From Anodontia alba (taxonomy: Eukaryota > Mollusca > Bivalvia > Lucinida > Lucinidae), in NCBI GenBank assembly GCA_964016985.1, contig OZ024831.1, positions 25,587,631 through 25,651,630 on the forward strand: DNA of 64,000 nt, read 5' to 3'. This document shows, piece by piece, positions 24,170-36,000 of this stretch. Made by a program: the position numbers and the translations under genes. How positions within the stretch are numbered: position 1 is the stretch's first letter; each line of letters starts with the position of its first letter. The notes beneath the pieces are model-generated. The model had not been told where the DNA came from. It made no database searches and worked only from the letters and a program-made list of their open reading frames with translations.

Positions 24170-24420
24170 AATGCCGGCCTAAACCTTTCATTAGAGGGTT
24201 GATGTCTGATGTTATCTTTTTGCTTGGGCCATCCGTGGTTCGTTGAGTGGCTTTCTTTAGCTCTGGCTGCCAGTGTCTGGAGTATTTGCCACGAACCCCA
24301 ACCCTTGTTTCATCACAGTGATTGAATTTGTTTTACACTATGTTTTATTGTGATGATTCACTGAGTCAGTGAACTTCTGCCTTTGCATTTGTTTTAAATT
24401 TGAACCTATTCGTGTTAAAT
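24170..24420 (+). repeat. Family H dispersed repeat fragment
   Basis: Shares GGCCTAAACCTTTCATTAGA, TTTCTTTAGCTCTGGCTGCC and TTTCATCACAGTGATTGAAT with 38140-38530, and more weakly with the long copies at 38896-39602 and 42826-43564. Confidence 0.6.
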
Positions 24421-25425
24421 TCATTTTATATGTCCGTAACCTAACTATTAAACAAGAACGAAAAATGGCCTGTTATTGAAGATACCACGATGTTAGTCTG
24501 AAAACCAATCGCAACCCCACGAGGAGTATTGGGAGTTGGTTCCGTAATAAGACGACGTATAGGGAGTACTTTCGCAGTTTCGATTCCCTTTTTTATAAAC
24601 TTAATAACTCTGACACCAAAGATCCGTTTTAGATTTAAATTTACCAACATCTAATGACACAATATCTACTAAAATTAATGACAAACGGGACGACTTTGAT
24701 ATTGATATTGTAGTATTCATTTAGGGGTGGCAATTCCTCTCATGCTACATCCTAAGGTGCAAATATTTCTCAGTTAATTTGGTTTTACTAGTACATCTAG
24801 TTAGCTTGCAATATAAAAATAACTGCTAAACATCTTAAGCACGCATACCGTTATCAAAGATATAACATTTTCGCGGTGTTATTCTGAACTAATGTCCAAA
24901 TATAACGTTTATTTGAAAGTAGTTGCGGTCATGGTACCAAAGCCGTAATCCAAACTCATAAATCCATAAACGAATGACGAATCAAAATGTTCAGACCAAC
25001 AGACATGGACCCCAGAACAAAGGGTGTAATCAGGCGTCCGCGGATAGTAAGCATTACTTGGTAAGCAAGCCTCGCCCACCATACCCATAACCTGAACTAA
25101 GGAAATGTCGGTAGAAGCGTATGTCCGGGATTTGGGAAGTCTACCTATGGCGCGTCACTGGCAAAAACATCAGAAGCAATTCTGGAAACTGCCACATTGT
25201 AGGGATTCACTAGATAATGATGTCTCCCATAGAACTTCTTAAATGTTGCTACCAGTTTTGATACCCCTGGCTCAACAACTTTGTAGTGAGCACTTTTCCA
25301 CAATTTGAAAACAATTTTGCAATAATTTATGGCGACTCAGTATATAAATTCAGAAAGATTGTTTGCAAAACTTATTTTTCGGTACATTTTACAAAGTTTG
25401 TCACTCGCTAGAAAAGGTAGGTTTC
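24421..25425. other. No recognised feature
   Basis: AT-rich, with short open frames only. Confidence 0.5.
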
Positions 25426-25800
25426 AACATGGATATTCTGCGGCAAACTGCATGCGTGGCGATTAATCCAGTTATGGTTGATAACTTTGCTCCACTTTTT
25501 CATTGCACGACGGTGGGTCTGTTTTCAGACCAAACGGATGCTCCTTCCTAAATTTGTTTTAGATGCTCTGCGCCTGACTACCATTGTCTGTGGTCGGGCT
25601 CATCGTTGTCCTGATTGTGGTTTTCTTGTGTTCTGGCTTCAGATTTCCTTAGAGTCCTTTGCTTTTATTTGTTTAATCACAATGTTTTGTTTTTTTTTTT
25701 GTTAAGCGGACCGAATCTATATTTGTAATTTTGAGCTGCATCAGAATTAGGCGTGAGGTTTCGCGCGAGTAAAACTGGTTAAACAGAATGCAAGAACCAT
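25426..25800 (+). repeat. Family H/G dispersed repeat, shuffled fragment
   Basis: It opens GATATTCTGCGGCAAACTGCATGCG, like the start of the H copies, then carries GTTATGGTTGATAACTTTGC and CATTGCACGACGGTGGGTC. A GTGTTCTGG...TTTCCTTAGAG segment follows, with a TTGAGCTGCATCAGAATTAG tail. It is clearly related but heavily diverged. Confidence 0.55.
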
Positions 25801-26560
25801 AGCCTTGTCAGCAGTATTTACGGAGTTACTTCCCTTTTTAATTGTTTTGCAGTAAAAAGATTGTCCAGAGCATATATCTGAAGGTATAGAATCATGATAC
25901 ATTGATAGAAGGCTATCACAGGAAGTGCATAGTGCAAGAACCGTAACTCTATCACAAGTAATTGCAGGGTTATTGTCCTTTCTAATTTTAGCAATAGTAA
26001 TCTTGTTCGGAGCACATCTCTTAAAGTATTGAAGATAAATAAATGAAATTTAATACAGTGATAGAGGGCTATAAAGAAAGTTGCAGAACGCAAAAAATCA
26101 TAACCCCGTCACCAATAGCTACGGAGTTACTTCCCTTCTTAATTTTTGCAATAAAAAGTTAGTCCGGTGCTTATATCTGAAAGTATAGAAGGGAATTAAA
26201 TGAAGCTTGATACATTGACAGACGGCCATCAGAGGAAGTGCAAAGTGCAAGAACCGTAACTCTATCACAAGTAATTACAGAGTTATTTCCCATTCTAATT
26301 ATAGCAATAAGCTTGTCCGGGCCATATCTCTAAAAGTATTGAAGATAAATAAATGGACTTTGATACACTGACAGAGGGCCATCAAGGAAATTGCAGACTG
26401 CAAGAATAATAAAATCATAACCCTATCACCAGTATTAACGGAGTTACTTCCTTTCTTAATTTTTGCAATAAAAAGCTTGTCCGGAGCATATCTCTGAAAG
26501 TGTAGAAGGGAATTAAATGATACTTGATACATTGATAGATTGCCTTTATAGGTAGCATTA
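25801..26560. repeat. Divergent tandem repeat, unit about 150 bp (about 5 units)
   Basis: Recurring blocks, in order: CGGAGTTACTTCCCTT, TTGCAATAAAAAGCTTGTCC, GGAGCATATCTCTGAAAGTA, GAAGGGAATTAAATGA, TTGATACATTGATAGA and GCAAGAACCGTAACTCTATC. Alternate units are more alike, so there may be a two-unit higher-order repeat. Unit phase makes scattered short open frames that are not genes. Confidence 0.8.
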
Positions 26561-27059
26561 CACTAAATACTGAAAGTGCCGGGTTTTATAACTTTTGGAC
26601 CGAGGTGTCAGTTGCAGTCTAAATACCAGACATGCTTCCATTGGATATATATCCCAGGTTTTATTTCAATGTGAGAAAAGGATAGTTATAAGGAAATAAA
26701 ATGATGTTGTTTTTATAATTATATCTGCAAGCTCAAGGAAATTGTTGCTGATTTTATATGGTCACCCCGACATTAAAAAAGTCCGCTTGTTATTCGCTGC
26801 GAAGCTGCAGGTAAACAATCATGGTGGACCATAACTTGAAAAGGAGCAGGACAACATGTGGATTTTTTCTCAGAAACTTGTTGAGCTAGGGTGGCTCTAT
26901 AAACAAGTAAAGTTTGAAAAGTTTTATATGTGTAGTTCTTGTGGCAGCATGTAAAAGGTTACTATTGTCACCTATGGAAAACTATTTAGTGGTCAGCTAC
27001 CCAGAGGAACTACAGAGTGCAGGCAAAGGTGCCTGAGCGTCCGTCTGTCCGGCCATCTG
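26561..27059. other. No recognised feature
   Basis: Ends in a GTCCGTCTGTCCGGCCATCT tract that introduces the next tandem array. Such GTCCGTC tracts also border the arrays at 19090 and 32320. Confidence 0.45.
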
Positions 27060-27480
27060 TCCGTTTGGAGTTATATCTCTTACTTAAACTCTGGGTGCAC
27101 ATGTTATTTTCTCATGAATTTTACATTCTTTGCAGAAAATCACTTACTAGGGAACACAAAATTGAGTTTCTTAGTCTTATGGTTTAAAAGTTACAGGCTT
27201 TGCAGGGAAAGGACCTTACATTTCTCCTGTTTTTGGCATTTTTTGGGTCGAAAATCACTTACTAGGGAACACCAAACTGAATTTCTTAGTCTTATGGTTT
27301 AAAAGTTACAGGCCGTGCAGACAAAGGGCCTAATATTTCTCATTATGTTTGGATTTTTTGTTGCCAATCACTTACTAAAGAACACAAAATTGAGTTTCTT
27401 AGTCTCATGGTTTAAGAGTTACTGACCTTGCAGACAAAGGGCCTTATATTTCTTATTATTTTTGGATTCTTTGTTAACTA
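27060..27480. repeat. Tandem repeat, unit about 120 bp (3 units)
   Basis: Units contain AATCACTTACTAGGGAACAC, TGAGTTTCTTAGTCTTATGG and AGTTACAGGCTTTGCAG. Three units are clear and the last is more diverged. Confidence 0.8.
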
Positions 27481-27602
27481 GAAATGTGTCCAAAGCACAC
27501 AGATGCCCCCGCATTGACGTAGGTTAATTTGGCAAGTTTTGCACACTTTTATAGAGGTACCCAAAACAGGGGCATCTGTGTACTGTTGACAAATTTCTAG
27601 AT
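27480..27602. mobile_element. Small element with inverted repeats, about 120 bp
   Basis: The left end CTAGAAATGTGTCCAAAGCA continues to CACAGATGCCCC. The right end, read inward, is CTAGAAATTTGTCAACAGTA and continues to CACAGATGCCCC. That is about 32 bases of imperfect inverted repeat around a short AT-rich middle. It abuts the end of the tandem array. Probably a MITE; superfamily unknown. Confidence 0.75.
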
Positions 27603-30099
27603 TTTTTTGTACATTTTACAGGCTTTCAAATGGATTTCTAGTCATTTGTCATTGGGTCTTCTGATGCCAAGGCCACCAGCGCCTACAGCGCTTTGATTGC
27701 AATAAAAAGCTTGTCCGCAGCATATCTCTTAAAGTCTTTTACTCTTTCACTAACATAACCCTCCCACTAATGCGCATCTTCGGGGAGCATTCTTCGGTTT
27801 CACGATTCTCTTGTTCCAACTAGGTAAGTTTACAGACACGCGAAAAACAGAGTTTTAAATCTAATGCATTTTCGCATACACTGAATGGTTATTTGCTGGT
27901 ATTTTCAATGAAAACAGTATACTGTGCTTCGCGCATCCTCGACCCAATCTCAGATTTTACAGTGACTAGAATCTGTTCTGCAGACATCCCACTTAAGTCA
28001 CTCCGGCGAGGACAATGTACAATGTTTCTCTTTGGTTCTCCAAAACAGAAGTGAAGTTACATATCCCACAATAATATAAATACACACTTCCGAAGGCACA
28101 AATTGTTGTTTAAAAACAGGAATAATTTTAATTTTACTATACATATGGTAAAGACGCTGCCGTTATTACAACTAAGATACATTTGTGACTTCCTGCAAAC
28201 ATGTCCTTTCTTAAAACGGGCCTGATTTAAAAGAAAAGAAATCTATTATCATCCTTACTTGTACGTAGGTTAAGGACTATGATGAGTCCTTCATATGGTG
28301 AGCACCAAAGTTATGGAAGTCCCTGCTCTCTATTGTGAATAATCATCGTATATAAATGCTTTTAAACGACGTCTTTACGAACATATTATTTGTTTCCTTC
28401 TACCAAGTATTAGTATTTAATACAAGCTCAATGTGTCCGTTTAACCAAACGTGTATTCGCTCTGACTCCGATGCAATATTGCTTTTATGTTCAAAGTCCT
28501 GCTCAAGAATTAAAAAAAACATAAGTATTTATTATTTTATTGATATCTTATGTAAACTGCTTTATAGTGAACTTGTACCACAGGTTCAAACTAAATGCCT
28601 AGATTATGATACTATTTTCTCAGACTATATAAATAAAAAACTTCAGTCCTTCGAGCTACGCTGATTTTAGTTAGTCTGCTTCACGGAGTACATGGAGTCA
28701 TTTCTGACATAACAGCATGCTGGTGTGGATAGACCGTATCACTTGTTAGACAGACTGTGTTGTCACCTGGAAAAAAATATAAATCTAAGATATTGAGACA
28801 AAAACATAAAACAACACAACATGAACCCTAACAGAGCATGGGTAAGGAATAGTTGAATAACAAAGCAGATTTCTTAGTTATCAAATTCTACAAAGATATT
28901 CTCTTATACGATATGTGCATCGCAGCCCATAATGCTCTTTATAGTTTAACAGCTCTATATCATTTGCCTGTTTGTTCATACTAAACTTTAGCTGATTGAA
29001 AAAAAAGGTAACCTATCAAAATATTGAATAAATATATCAATTATAATCGTATTTGATTAAAATATATTTGGCAGTTACGCTGCTTCTATAAGATGGGGTC
29101 GTTCAAAGCATTGGGACTACCTTGTAAGGATTATTAATTTTGATGGAGGAAAATATATCCCGCAATGGATTGTTGAAATGCAATATGTTAAATCTATGGC
29201 CGGTTGATAAGGCAACCGAAGGCAAAGCTTAAGCCATAGAGTGGGTTATTTCAAACATATCTTGTAATACGAGACTATATTTTGAATTAGCTGTCATATA
29301 GAAAACTAAACAACTAAACACAGAACCACAAGAAAATGAAACGTAGACTGCTAGAGAATTATGTTGGTCGAGCAATTGTGATACAAGACCATGTGATGTC
29401 GTGGCGATGTTGAGGCGAATGGGTACAATTTCAGGGAAGCAGCTGTGTCATAACGGCTTTTATTTCAATTCAGGAAAGGGGTGTGTTCTTTAAAAGCCAG
29501 AATGGGCTTTCCGTTGGTAGATAGCTTTCCTGAAGGTATTGCTTGTGCAGGAAGTCACAAAAGCTCCCTTTAAAGATTAAAAGAAGACACCGATGTTGTT
29601 TTTCAAATTTGTAATACATCATTATTTGTTTCTTTAAAACCAATTAAGGTGACAAATTGACTTTAAAATTGATGTTGTAAAACAAGACGGCGTACTTTAT
29701 TTAAAACGGAGCATTATTTAGGCCGGGTGTAGAGCTTAAGTCAAAGACAGAATTGCATGACTTAGAAAGGTAATCCTCATTTTTCATTCAACGGTTAAGC
29801 TATAAATTTGAACACTCTGTGTTAGCTTTAAAGTATATTCTTTCTTTAATTTGCAAAAATCATGTCGGTATCTTTGATTTATGTTTTCAGTGTCCCTTTG
29901 ATCTAACGAATGTTAAGAAGCCAGACGCTTTGGATGAAATATGTCGTTAATTTAATAAGAATTATATCACAGATTAAAGATAAAAATATGACTGGATAAT
30001 TTATTACAAACAAAATATTTTACGACACGTTATGTACCGTAATTATTCTAAACAGTCTGCGAAATCACTGTATAGGTCCTAAATATTCGGTCAACTGGA
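27603..30099. other. 2.5 kb without a recognised gene
   Basis: Lower repeat density than its surroundings. The longest open frame (102 codons, 28356-28664 plus) has no recognisable domain. A short hairpin (CTATGGC...GCCATAG) lies at about 29200-29245. Confidence 0.45.
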
Positions 30100-30228
30100 C
30101 GTATTGCCATAATATTCCTTAATTTTAAAGAAAGTAAGTGGAGACAGCCAGGAAAGGCCACTTTTACGAAGCACAGCCTTCTCAAGGTACCAAAAGAAGG
30201 AGACATGAAGAATATACAATGACAACAA

Positions 30229-30260
<32 letters not shown>
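30100..30260 (-). repeat. Family G remnant next to a poly-A tract
   Basis: On the minus strand it shows CCTTTTGGTACCTTGAGAAG, then TGTGCTTCG and TTTCCTGGCTGTCTCCACTT, which match the 3' half of G repeats. It is bordered by 30 A residues at 30229-30259. Confidence 0.55.
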
Positions 30261-30261
<1 letters not shown>

Positions 30262-30389
30262 AAATCTCTACGCATGAACAATCTCCATTTCAACAAGACA
30301 GCCGATAAGGAGTCTAAGATGTTGTGCTGGAAATGCAAACAGGTAGACTCAGATCAAAATAGCAGCTTAATCAGTGTGTTCAGGCATGG

Positions 30390-30672
30390 CATGGCCTGAA
30401 AACACGCCTATATAATTTTCAATCCCTTAAACCCCACTTTTATTAGTAAAACTGGGGTTTACAGGAGTATACATTATTTTTCATATTTCTACTCAAAAAC
30501 ATAGATTGATGGTACTCGTTAGAATCGCCTCGTCGAGGCGGTGTAACAAGAACCCACAAACTATGTTTTGAGCAGAAATTGAATAAAATATCAGATTTTT
30601 GTTTTATCTGAAAACTTTCAGGTTTTGGTAGTGAAATTTTCAATATATTTGAATAGGCCTGTTTTCGTGATG
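30390..30672. mobile_element. Family B palindromic MITE, copy 3
   Basis: Full length, the same orientation as 11898-12181. The first bases of the left end are mutated (CATGGCCTGAAAACACGCC), while the right end GGCCTGTTTTCGTGATG is intact. The hairpin is slightly eroded (GTGTAACAAGAACCC on the right arm). Confidence 0.88.
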
Positions 30673-31607
30673 TTTTTGAACATAAAGAATAAAATAAATA
30701 CCATAAGTCATTTACTTACTTACCTTGAAGTTTCAGTTAGTCCATATGACGAACTGTTACTGTATATAATGCATTAGTCATTTACAACCCCGGCCTCCAC
30801 GGGCCTTGGAAAGCGGGGTATAGCAGGGCCTTAGTACCATGCTTTTACGCCAGCGGTGTCCCGCCAGTGCCGTGGATGTGATAGATGTTTTATATCCCAC
30901 CAATTCTGGTACAACAGCAGAAGTCTTTAACTAAATAATTTAATATACACACATACGTAGTCCTTATGGAATTTTTCTAGAAGCTGTTCTATAACAACAG
31001 AATGTTTTTGTAATGTATACACTAATTACAAACTTTAAGGTCTACAAGTGTTTTAGGGAAATAAAGACAATAAATTTATATTAGCTTATTCAGTTATTTT
31101 TTTTTTTTTTTTTGACATACCGTACCGAATTCAGTGTGCTGAGGGGGAACTCCTTTCAGTTTTAACCCTTTCCATTCTGCGTTTCTGAAATAGACTCTTC
31201 CATCTCTGAATTAGAACACATTCATTGCTGCAAAATGGTCGAGTTATATATCAAAAACAAAAAGGCAAATACTGTAGAACATTCATCATGAGCCATCTCA
31301 TCTAGATCTACATTGTTTGCGGTATTTTTCGACGGGGTTAGAAGGGTTAAATTCCTGGACTGTGCAAAGTTTTAAATAGAACTTGTGAAGAACACATGCT
31401 GGCTAAAAAGGCTCATCCCCCGCCAATCGCACATCAATTACAATGACGAATGAAGCACTGCATCAAAAGGCAGCAGGGAGAAGACGCCTCCGCGGTGTTA
31501 ACGGAGCTTTCAAATATATAACGAAAGGTTAGATTTTCTCAACTTAAACAGAAAAATTAAAATTATAAAGGATGTATTGAGGCTTTACAAAACCGCTCTT
31601 TCTCTCA
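30673..31607. other. No recognised gene; family A half-site
   Basis: A T run at 31097-31114 and a family A half-hairpin (CTAGATCTACATTGTTTGC) at 31302-31320. Otherwise unrecognised. Confidence 0.45.
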
Positions 31608-31800
31608 TGGTGTTTCTGCTGGCCGTTCCAGGTCTGTTCCGCAGTTGCATGCCTTCTTTGTTTGTGCGCCTGTGTTATTAGGCCTTTTGTTTTGTAAATG
31701 CTCCTCATCTTTCCTTCGTTTGTCGTCCCAGTAAACTGGCTGTGATTCGTAATTGTGGCATTTCCTGGGCATATTCACTTACACTTTTCAATTCTAAATA
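31608..31800 (+). repeat. Family G dispersed repeat copy
   Basis: Ordered blocks CTGGCCGTTCCAGG, CGCAGTTGCATG, TTTGTTTGTGCGCCTGTG, CTTTCCTTCGTTTG, and AATTGTGGCATTTCCTGGGC followed by a TTCACTTA end. Confidence 0.65.
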
Positions 31801-32034
31801 AGCAATACTTTATATTATTTTGGGCTGTATTCATTATTCATTATGGTCTAGTTTTGGTTTGCTAAGAAAGGTGTCCAACAGGCGGAGACGTTTGGAAGTG
31901 ATTTGCCAAAAAATTGTCCCCACAGTATAAAGCATACACCAGGGCTTTGAGGACTGAAACACCAGTGTCTCCGCAATGCCGAGCCAATATTACACATGTC
32001 TGGAGCATAAGCGACGCTTATTGAAATACAATCG

Positions 32035-32094
32035 GTGCAGACATTAAACCACTGCTCCTTTAGGAGTATTTTAGTTTGGGTCTACAGTGTTTGC
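32035..32094. mobile_element. Family A hairpin core, eroded left arm
   Basis: The right arm GGTCTACAGTGTTTGC and the centre ACTGCTCCTTTAGGAGTA are recognisable. The left arm has decayed (GTGCAGACATTAAACC). Confidence 0.6.
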
Positions 32095-32259
32095 TCTAGT
32101 TTATCTATCCAATATTTAAGGTACATTCACGTCGTGTTCACTCGAGCTGAAAGTTGCACTTCCAGATATAACCAGAAAGTACAATTTGTACCTGAGGAAA
32201 CGCCGAATAAGATTTTGTATTTGATAATAAAGCCTCACTGTGAAGCAACTCACTTATAT

Positions 32260-33190
32260 TTACAATTATGCCCTCAACTTCAAAGACGTTGGAAGGGTAT
32301 AATGCTTTGGGCTTGCCCGTCCGTACGTTCGTCCGTCTGTTAGTCACGCTTTTTGTGCATAACATAACATTTGAACTGTGCATAATATCCATGGACAGAT
32401 AACAATCCTAAACCAGATCTTGATAATATCAATGCATATAGCAAGTTTGGTTAAAAGGCCTTCATATTTTACTCAAGTTATCGTCCGGAAACGAAAAAAT
32501 ATGGGCGTGTCTCGGGCAGATAACTCCGTAAAAATTTGACGAAATTTGCCCATTAGCAATTCCAAAACAGATCTCCTTAAGGTCAATGCATGTAGCAAGT
32601 TTGGCTAAAATTCCTTGTTATTTACTCAAGTTATCGCCTGGAAACAAAAATATGGGCGTGTCTCGGGCAGATAACTCCGTAAAAATTTGACGAAATTTGC
32701 CTATTAGCAATTCCGTCCCAGATCTCCTTACTGTCAATATATATAGCAAGTTTGGTTAAATTCCCTTGTTATTTACTCAAGCTAACGTCCGGAAACGAAA
32801 ATATGGGCGTGTCTCGGGCAAGTAACTCCCTAAAAATATGACGAAATTTGCTCATTAGCAATCCCAAACCAGATCTCCTTAATGTCAATGCATATAGCAA
32901 GTTTGGTTAAAACCCCTTGTTATTTACTCAATTTATCGTCCAGATACGAAAATATGGGCGTGTCTCGGGCCGATAACTCCGTAAAAATTTGACGTAATTT
33001 GCCCATTGGCAATCCCAAACCAGATCTCTACAATATCAATGCACATACCAAGTTTGGTGAAAATCCATTGCTGTTTACTCAAGTTCTCATCCTGAAACGA
33101 AAAACGGACGGATGGATGGACAGACACACGGACGTCCAACGTGAAACCATAATATCCCGCCACTATTGTGTGGCGGGGTATAAAAAAATA
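32260..33190. repeat. 151-bp tandem repeat with distinctive borders
   Basis: The motif ATGGGCGTGTCTCGGG recurs at about 32500, 32652, 32802 and 32953, giving a period of 150-152 bases. Each unit also holds AACTCCGTAAAAATTTGACG, CCAGATCTCCTTAA and ATGCATATAGCAAGTTTGG. The left border is GGGTATAATGCTTTGGGCTT followed by a GTCCGTACGTTCGTCCGTC tract. The right border is a GGACGGATGG tract followed by ATATCCCGCC and TGTGGCGGGGTATAA. The borders suggest a unit of mobilisation rather than a simple satellite. Confidence 0.88.
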
Positions 33191-34450
33191 GATGACCCGT
33201 AGGTTTTTCCTTATCAGGATTTGCGCCTTCCTGAGTTTTACCACGTAAAAAAAAAACAAAAAAAAAAAAAAAACAAAAAAAAAAAAAACAAAAAAAAACA
33301 AAAAAACAAGGAAATCTTGTAAGCAAATTATTTCAAAAAGTATTTCAACTCTTAAACTTAAACTTAATACGCTTATAGGGGATAATAAGTAGATAATCTG
33401 GTTAACTTTTGAAATAAATCCATTTTAATCTCACTGTTCTAGCTATTGCCTTAAAAATTAACAGGCTGATAAGGAATGATAAGTAAATGACCTGATCATT
33501 TTCTTGAAAAAAAAAAAAAAATCCGAAAATGTTTTCTTGAGTTATAGCCCTTTGCAAATTTGGCCATTTTAACTTTGAAAGCAAGATACCACAAAACATT
33601 TAAGCTATTGTCTTGAAACTAAGGTGACGATAAGTAAATGACCTGAAAAACGTTCGGAAAAATTCCTATAATGCTTTTTTTTTTTTTAGATATTGCCCTT
33701 TGAAAATGTGGGCACTTTAACCTTATAAGAAAGACATCAAAAAATATTTTAGCTATCATCTTGAAACTTGACAGGCTGATAAGGAATGTAATTAAATGAC
33801 CTAATTAACTTTTGAAAAGTTTTCTTTCAGTTATTGCCCTTTGGTAATTTTGGCATTCAACCTTTTAAGCAAATTATCTCAAAACTATTTGGGCTTTTGT
33901 CTTGAAACTTGACAGGCTGATAGGGAATGACAAGTAGATGACCTGATCAACTTTCGAAAAAATTCTGGATTTTTTCTTCAGTTATTGCCGTTTAAAACTT
34001 TGGGCATTTTAACCTTGTAAGCAAGATTTCTCGAAAACCTGTTTGAGCTGTTGTCTTGAAACTTGTCAGGCTGACAGGGAATGGTAAGAAAATAACTTGA
34101 TTTACATTTGAAAAAAATAAGATTTTTTTAGTTATGGCCCTTTGAAAATATCGACAGTTTAATTTTGTAAGCATGACATCTCAAAAACTGTTTAAAGTAT
34201 TGCCTTGAAACTTGACAGCCTGGTAGGGAATGGTGAGTACTATTAACAAAACAAATCTGATTTTTTTTTGTTTGAGTATGGCCCTTTGCAAGTTTCGACA
34301 TTTTAACATTGCAAACTGTTCAAGCTATTGCCTTGAACTTTGACAGGTTGATAGGGAATGATGAGTAGATGACCTAATTAGTTTTTTCTTTAGTTATGTA
34401 CCTTTGAAAATTTCAGCATTCTAGTCTAGTAAGCAAGATATCTAAACTAC
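33191..34450. repeat. A-rich tract and divergent tandem repeat, about 130-150 bp unit
   Basis: An A-rich tract (33247-33306) is followed by about eight diverged units. Each has a 'TTATTGCCCTTTG' block, a 'TTTTAACCTTGTAAGCAAGA' block, 'GTCTTGAAACTTGACAGGCT' and 'GATAGGGAATGATAAGTAGA' ending in TGACCTGATTAAC. The array at 45590-46300 is built from the same blocks, so the two are related. Confidence 0.8.
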
Positions 34451-34681
34451 TAGCAAGACAAAATATTTAGACGTAAACGTCTAAGTACAGGCGCAAATTG
34501 CGTTCATGTTTACTTAGAGATATGGAACAAGGGTAAATTTTAATAAATTTTCATTGTAACAGGTAAACAATAACAACAATGTGATTCTTTAATGAATGCT
34601 TTTATTAAGTTTTATTAAATTTCTTAATTGAAATGAAACAGACATTTATCTGTTTATAACACAGTTTGTTATAATATTTAT

Positions 34682-34817
34682 TATATTTGCCGGGATCGTC
34701 ACACACCGAAGATCCCGGCAAATATAAAAAGTCCTTAGTGAGCTAATCGAATAGTTTACTATATATATAAAAAATCAAAGCTATATTAAGAGACCGGCGC
34801 GATCCCGGCGCCGGTCA
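34682..34817. repeat. Two adjacent GC-rich hairpins
   Basis: Hairpin 1 pairs TATATTTGCCGGGATC (from 34682) with GATCCCGGCAAATATA (34711-34726), a perfect 16-base stem. Hairpin 2 pairs GACCGGCGC with GCGCCGGTC (34792-34816), a perfect 9-base stem with GATCCCG in the loop. Both carry GATCCCGGC in strongly AT-rich DNA. Confidence 0.8.
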
Positions 34818-34834
34818 ATTAGCCTATTGCCTTG

Positions 34835-36000
34835 AAACGTAGGCTGCGGTTTGTGATTGTGACACTCCCTGGACTTTTCTCTTATCTTTTATTTTTCATA
34901 CCACGCCTATTGTGTTTGTGCCGTGTGGAGACCCTAGAAAGTCTCCCTGTACATTCATTTAATGGTGTTAATATTTTAAGTACCAATGTTTGCACTTTAC
35001 AATCACCTTTCGTGGCTGCGGTTTTCTTGAACATCTATGTTTCGCTTCTTCTCCTGATCCGAAAGACCAATGGACTTGAAGCTTGGTAGGAAACATGGGG
35101 TGACTTGTAGATCACAAGTAGCAAAAAATCGTTCCAATCGGAAATCCAAGGTGGCTGCAATGGCCGCCATCTTTAAAATCGATTTTTTTCGCTTCTTTTC
35201 CTGAACCGAAAGCCCAAATGACTCGAAACTCGGTAGGGAGCATCAGGGTGACTTATAAATTAAAATTAGATAAAATCGTACAAATAAAAAATCCAAGATG
35301 TACACCATGGCCGCTATCTTGGAAATTCATTTTGCGCATCTTCTCCTGAACCAAAAGGCAAATTGACTCAAAATTTTGTAGAAAGCATCCAGCTGACTTA
35401 TATTTGCGTTATTTTGTGTGTTCTTTGTTTCCAAAGGCAATCCTTGTTCACTTTTATTATAGATCAAAAATAGCTAAAATCGTTCTGCTCGGAAATCCAA
35501 GATTGCTGCCATGGCCGCTATCTTAGAAATCTATTTTTTGCAATTCCCCACTTAACCAAAAGGCCAATGTACTGGAACTTTGGTAGAAAGTATCTGGGTG
35601 ACTTGTAGTTAAAAATAGCTCACTGGGTTCAGATCAGAAAAATCCAATATGGCTGCCACAGTCACCATCTTGAAAATGTATTTTGAACTGAACAGAAAGG
35701 TCATTTGACTCGAAACTTGATAGGAACTGTCAGGGTGATTTGAAGATCAAATAAAACTAAAATCATTCTAATCGGAAATCCAAGATGGTCGCCTAGCAGC
35801 CGTGTTGAAAATCTATTTTGAACTTTTTTATCCTGAACCAAAAGGCCAATTTCCTTGAAACTTCAGCGGAAGTATCGAGATGACTTGTAGATCAAAAGTG
35901 GCTAAACGATTCTGATCGGAAAGCCAACATGGCCGCCATCTTGAAAATCTATATTGAACTTCTTCTCTTGAACCGAATGGCCAATTAACTCGAAACTTGT
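34835..36000. repeat. Family G piece then about 145-bp tandem repeat (about 7 units)
   Basis: A G/H tail (GGCTGCGGTTTGTGATTGTG, CCTGGACTTTTCTCTTA) lies at 34840-34890. Units then follow with TTCTTCTCCTGAACCGAAAG, TTGACTCGAAACTTGGTAGG, TGACTTGTAGATCAAAA, ATCGTTCTGATCGGAAATCC and AAGATGGCCGCCATGGCCGC. The units are strongly diverged. Confidence 0.8.

Noticed and set aside
28356..28664. 102-codon open frame
   Set aside because: Not similar to any family I recognise. Its length is within chance for AT-rich DNA of this size.
32933..33301. Phe-rich 122-codon frame (FFVFFFFVFF)
   Set aside because: Encoded by the A-rich tract at 33247-33306 on the opposite strand plus part of the 151-bp tandem repeat.
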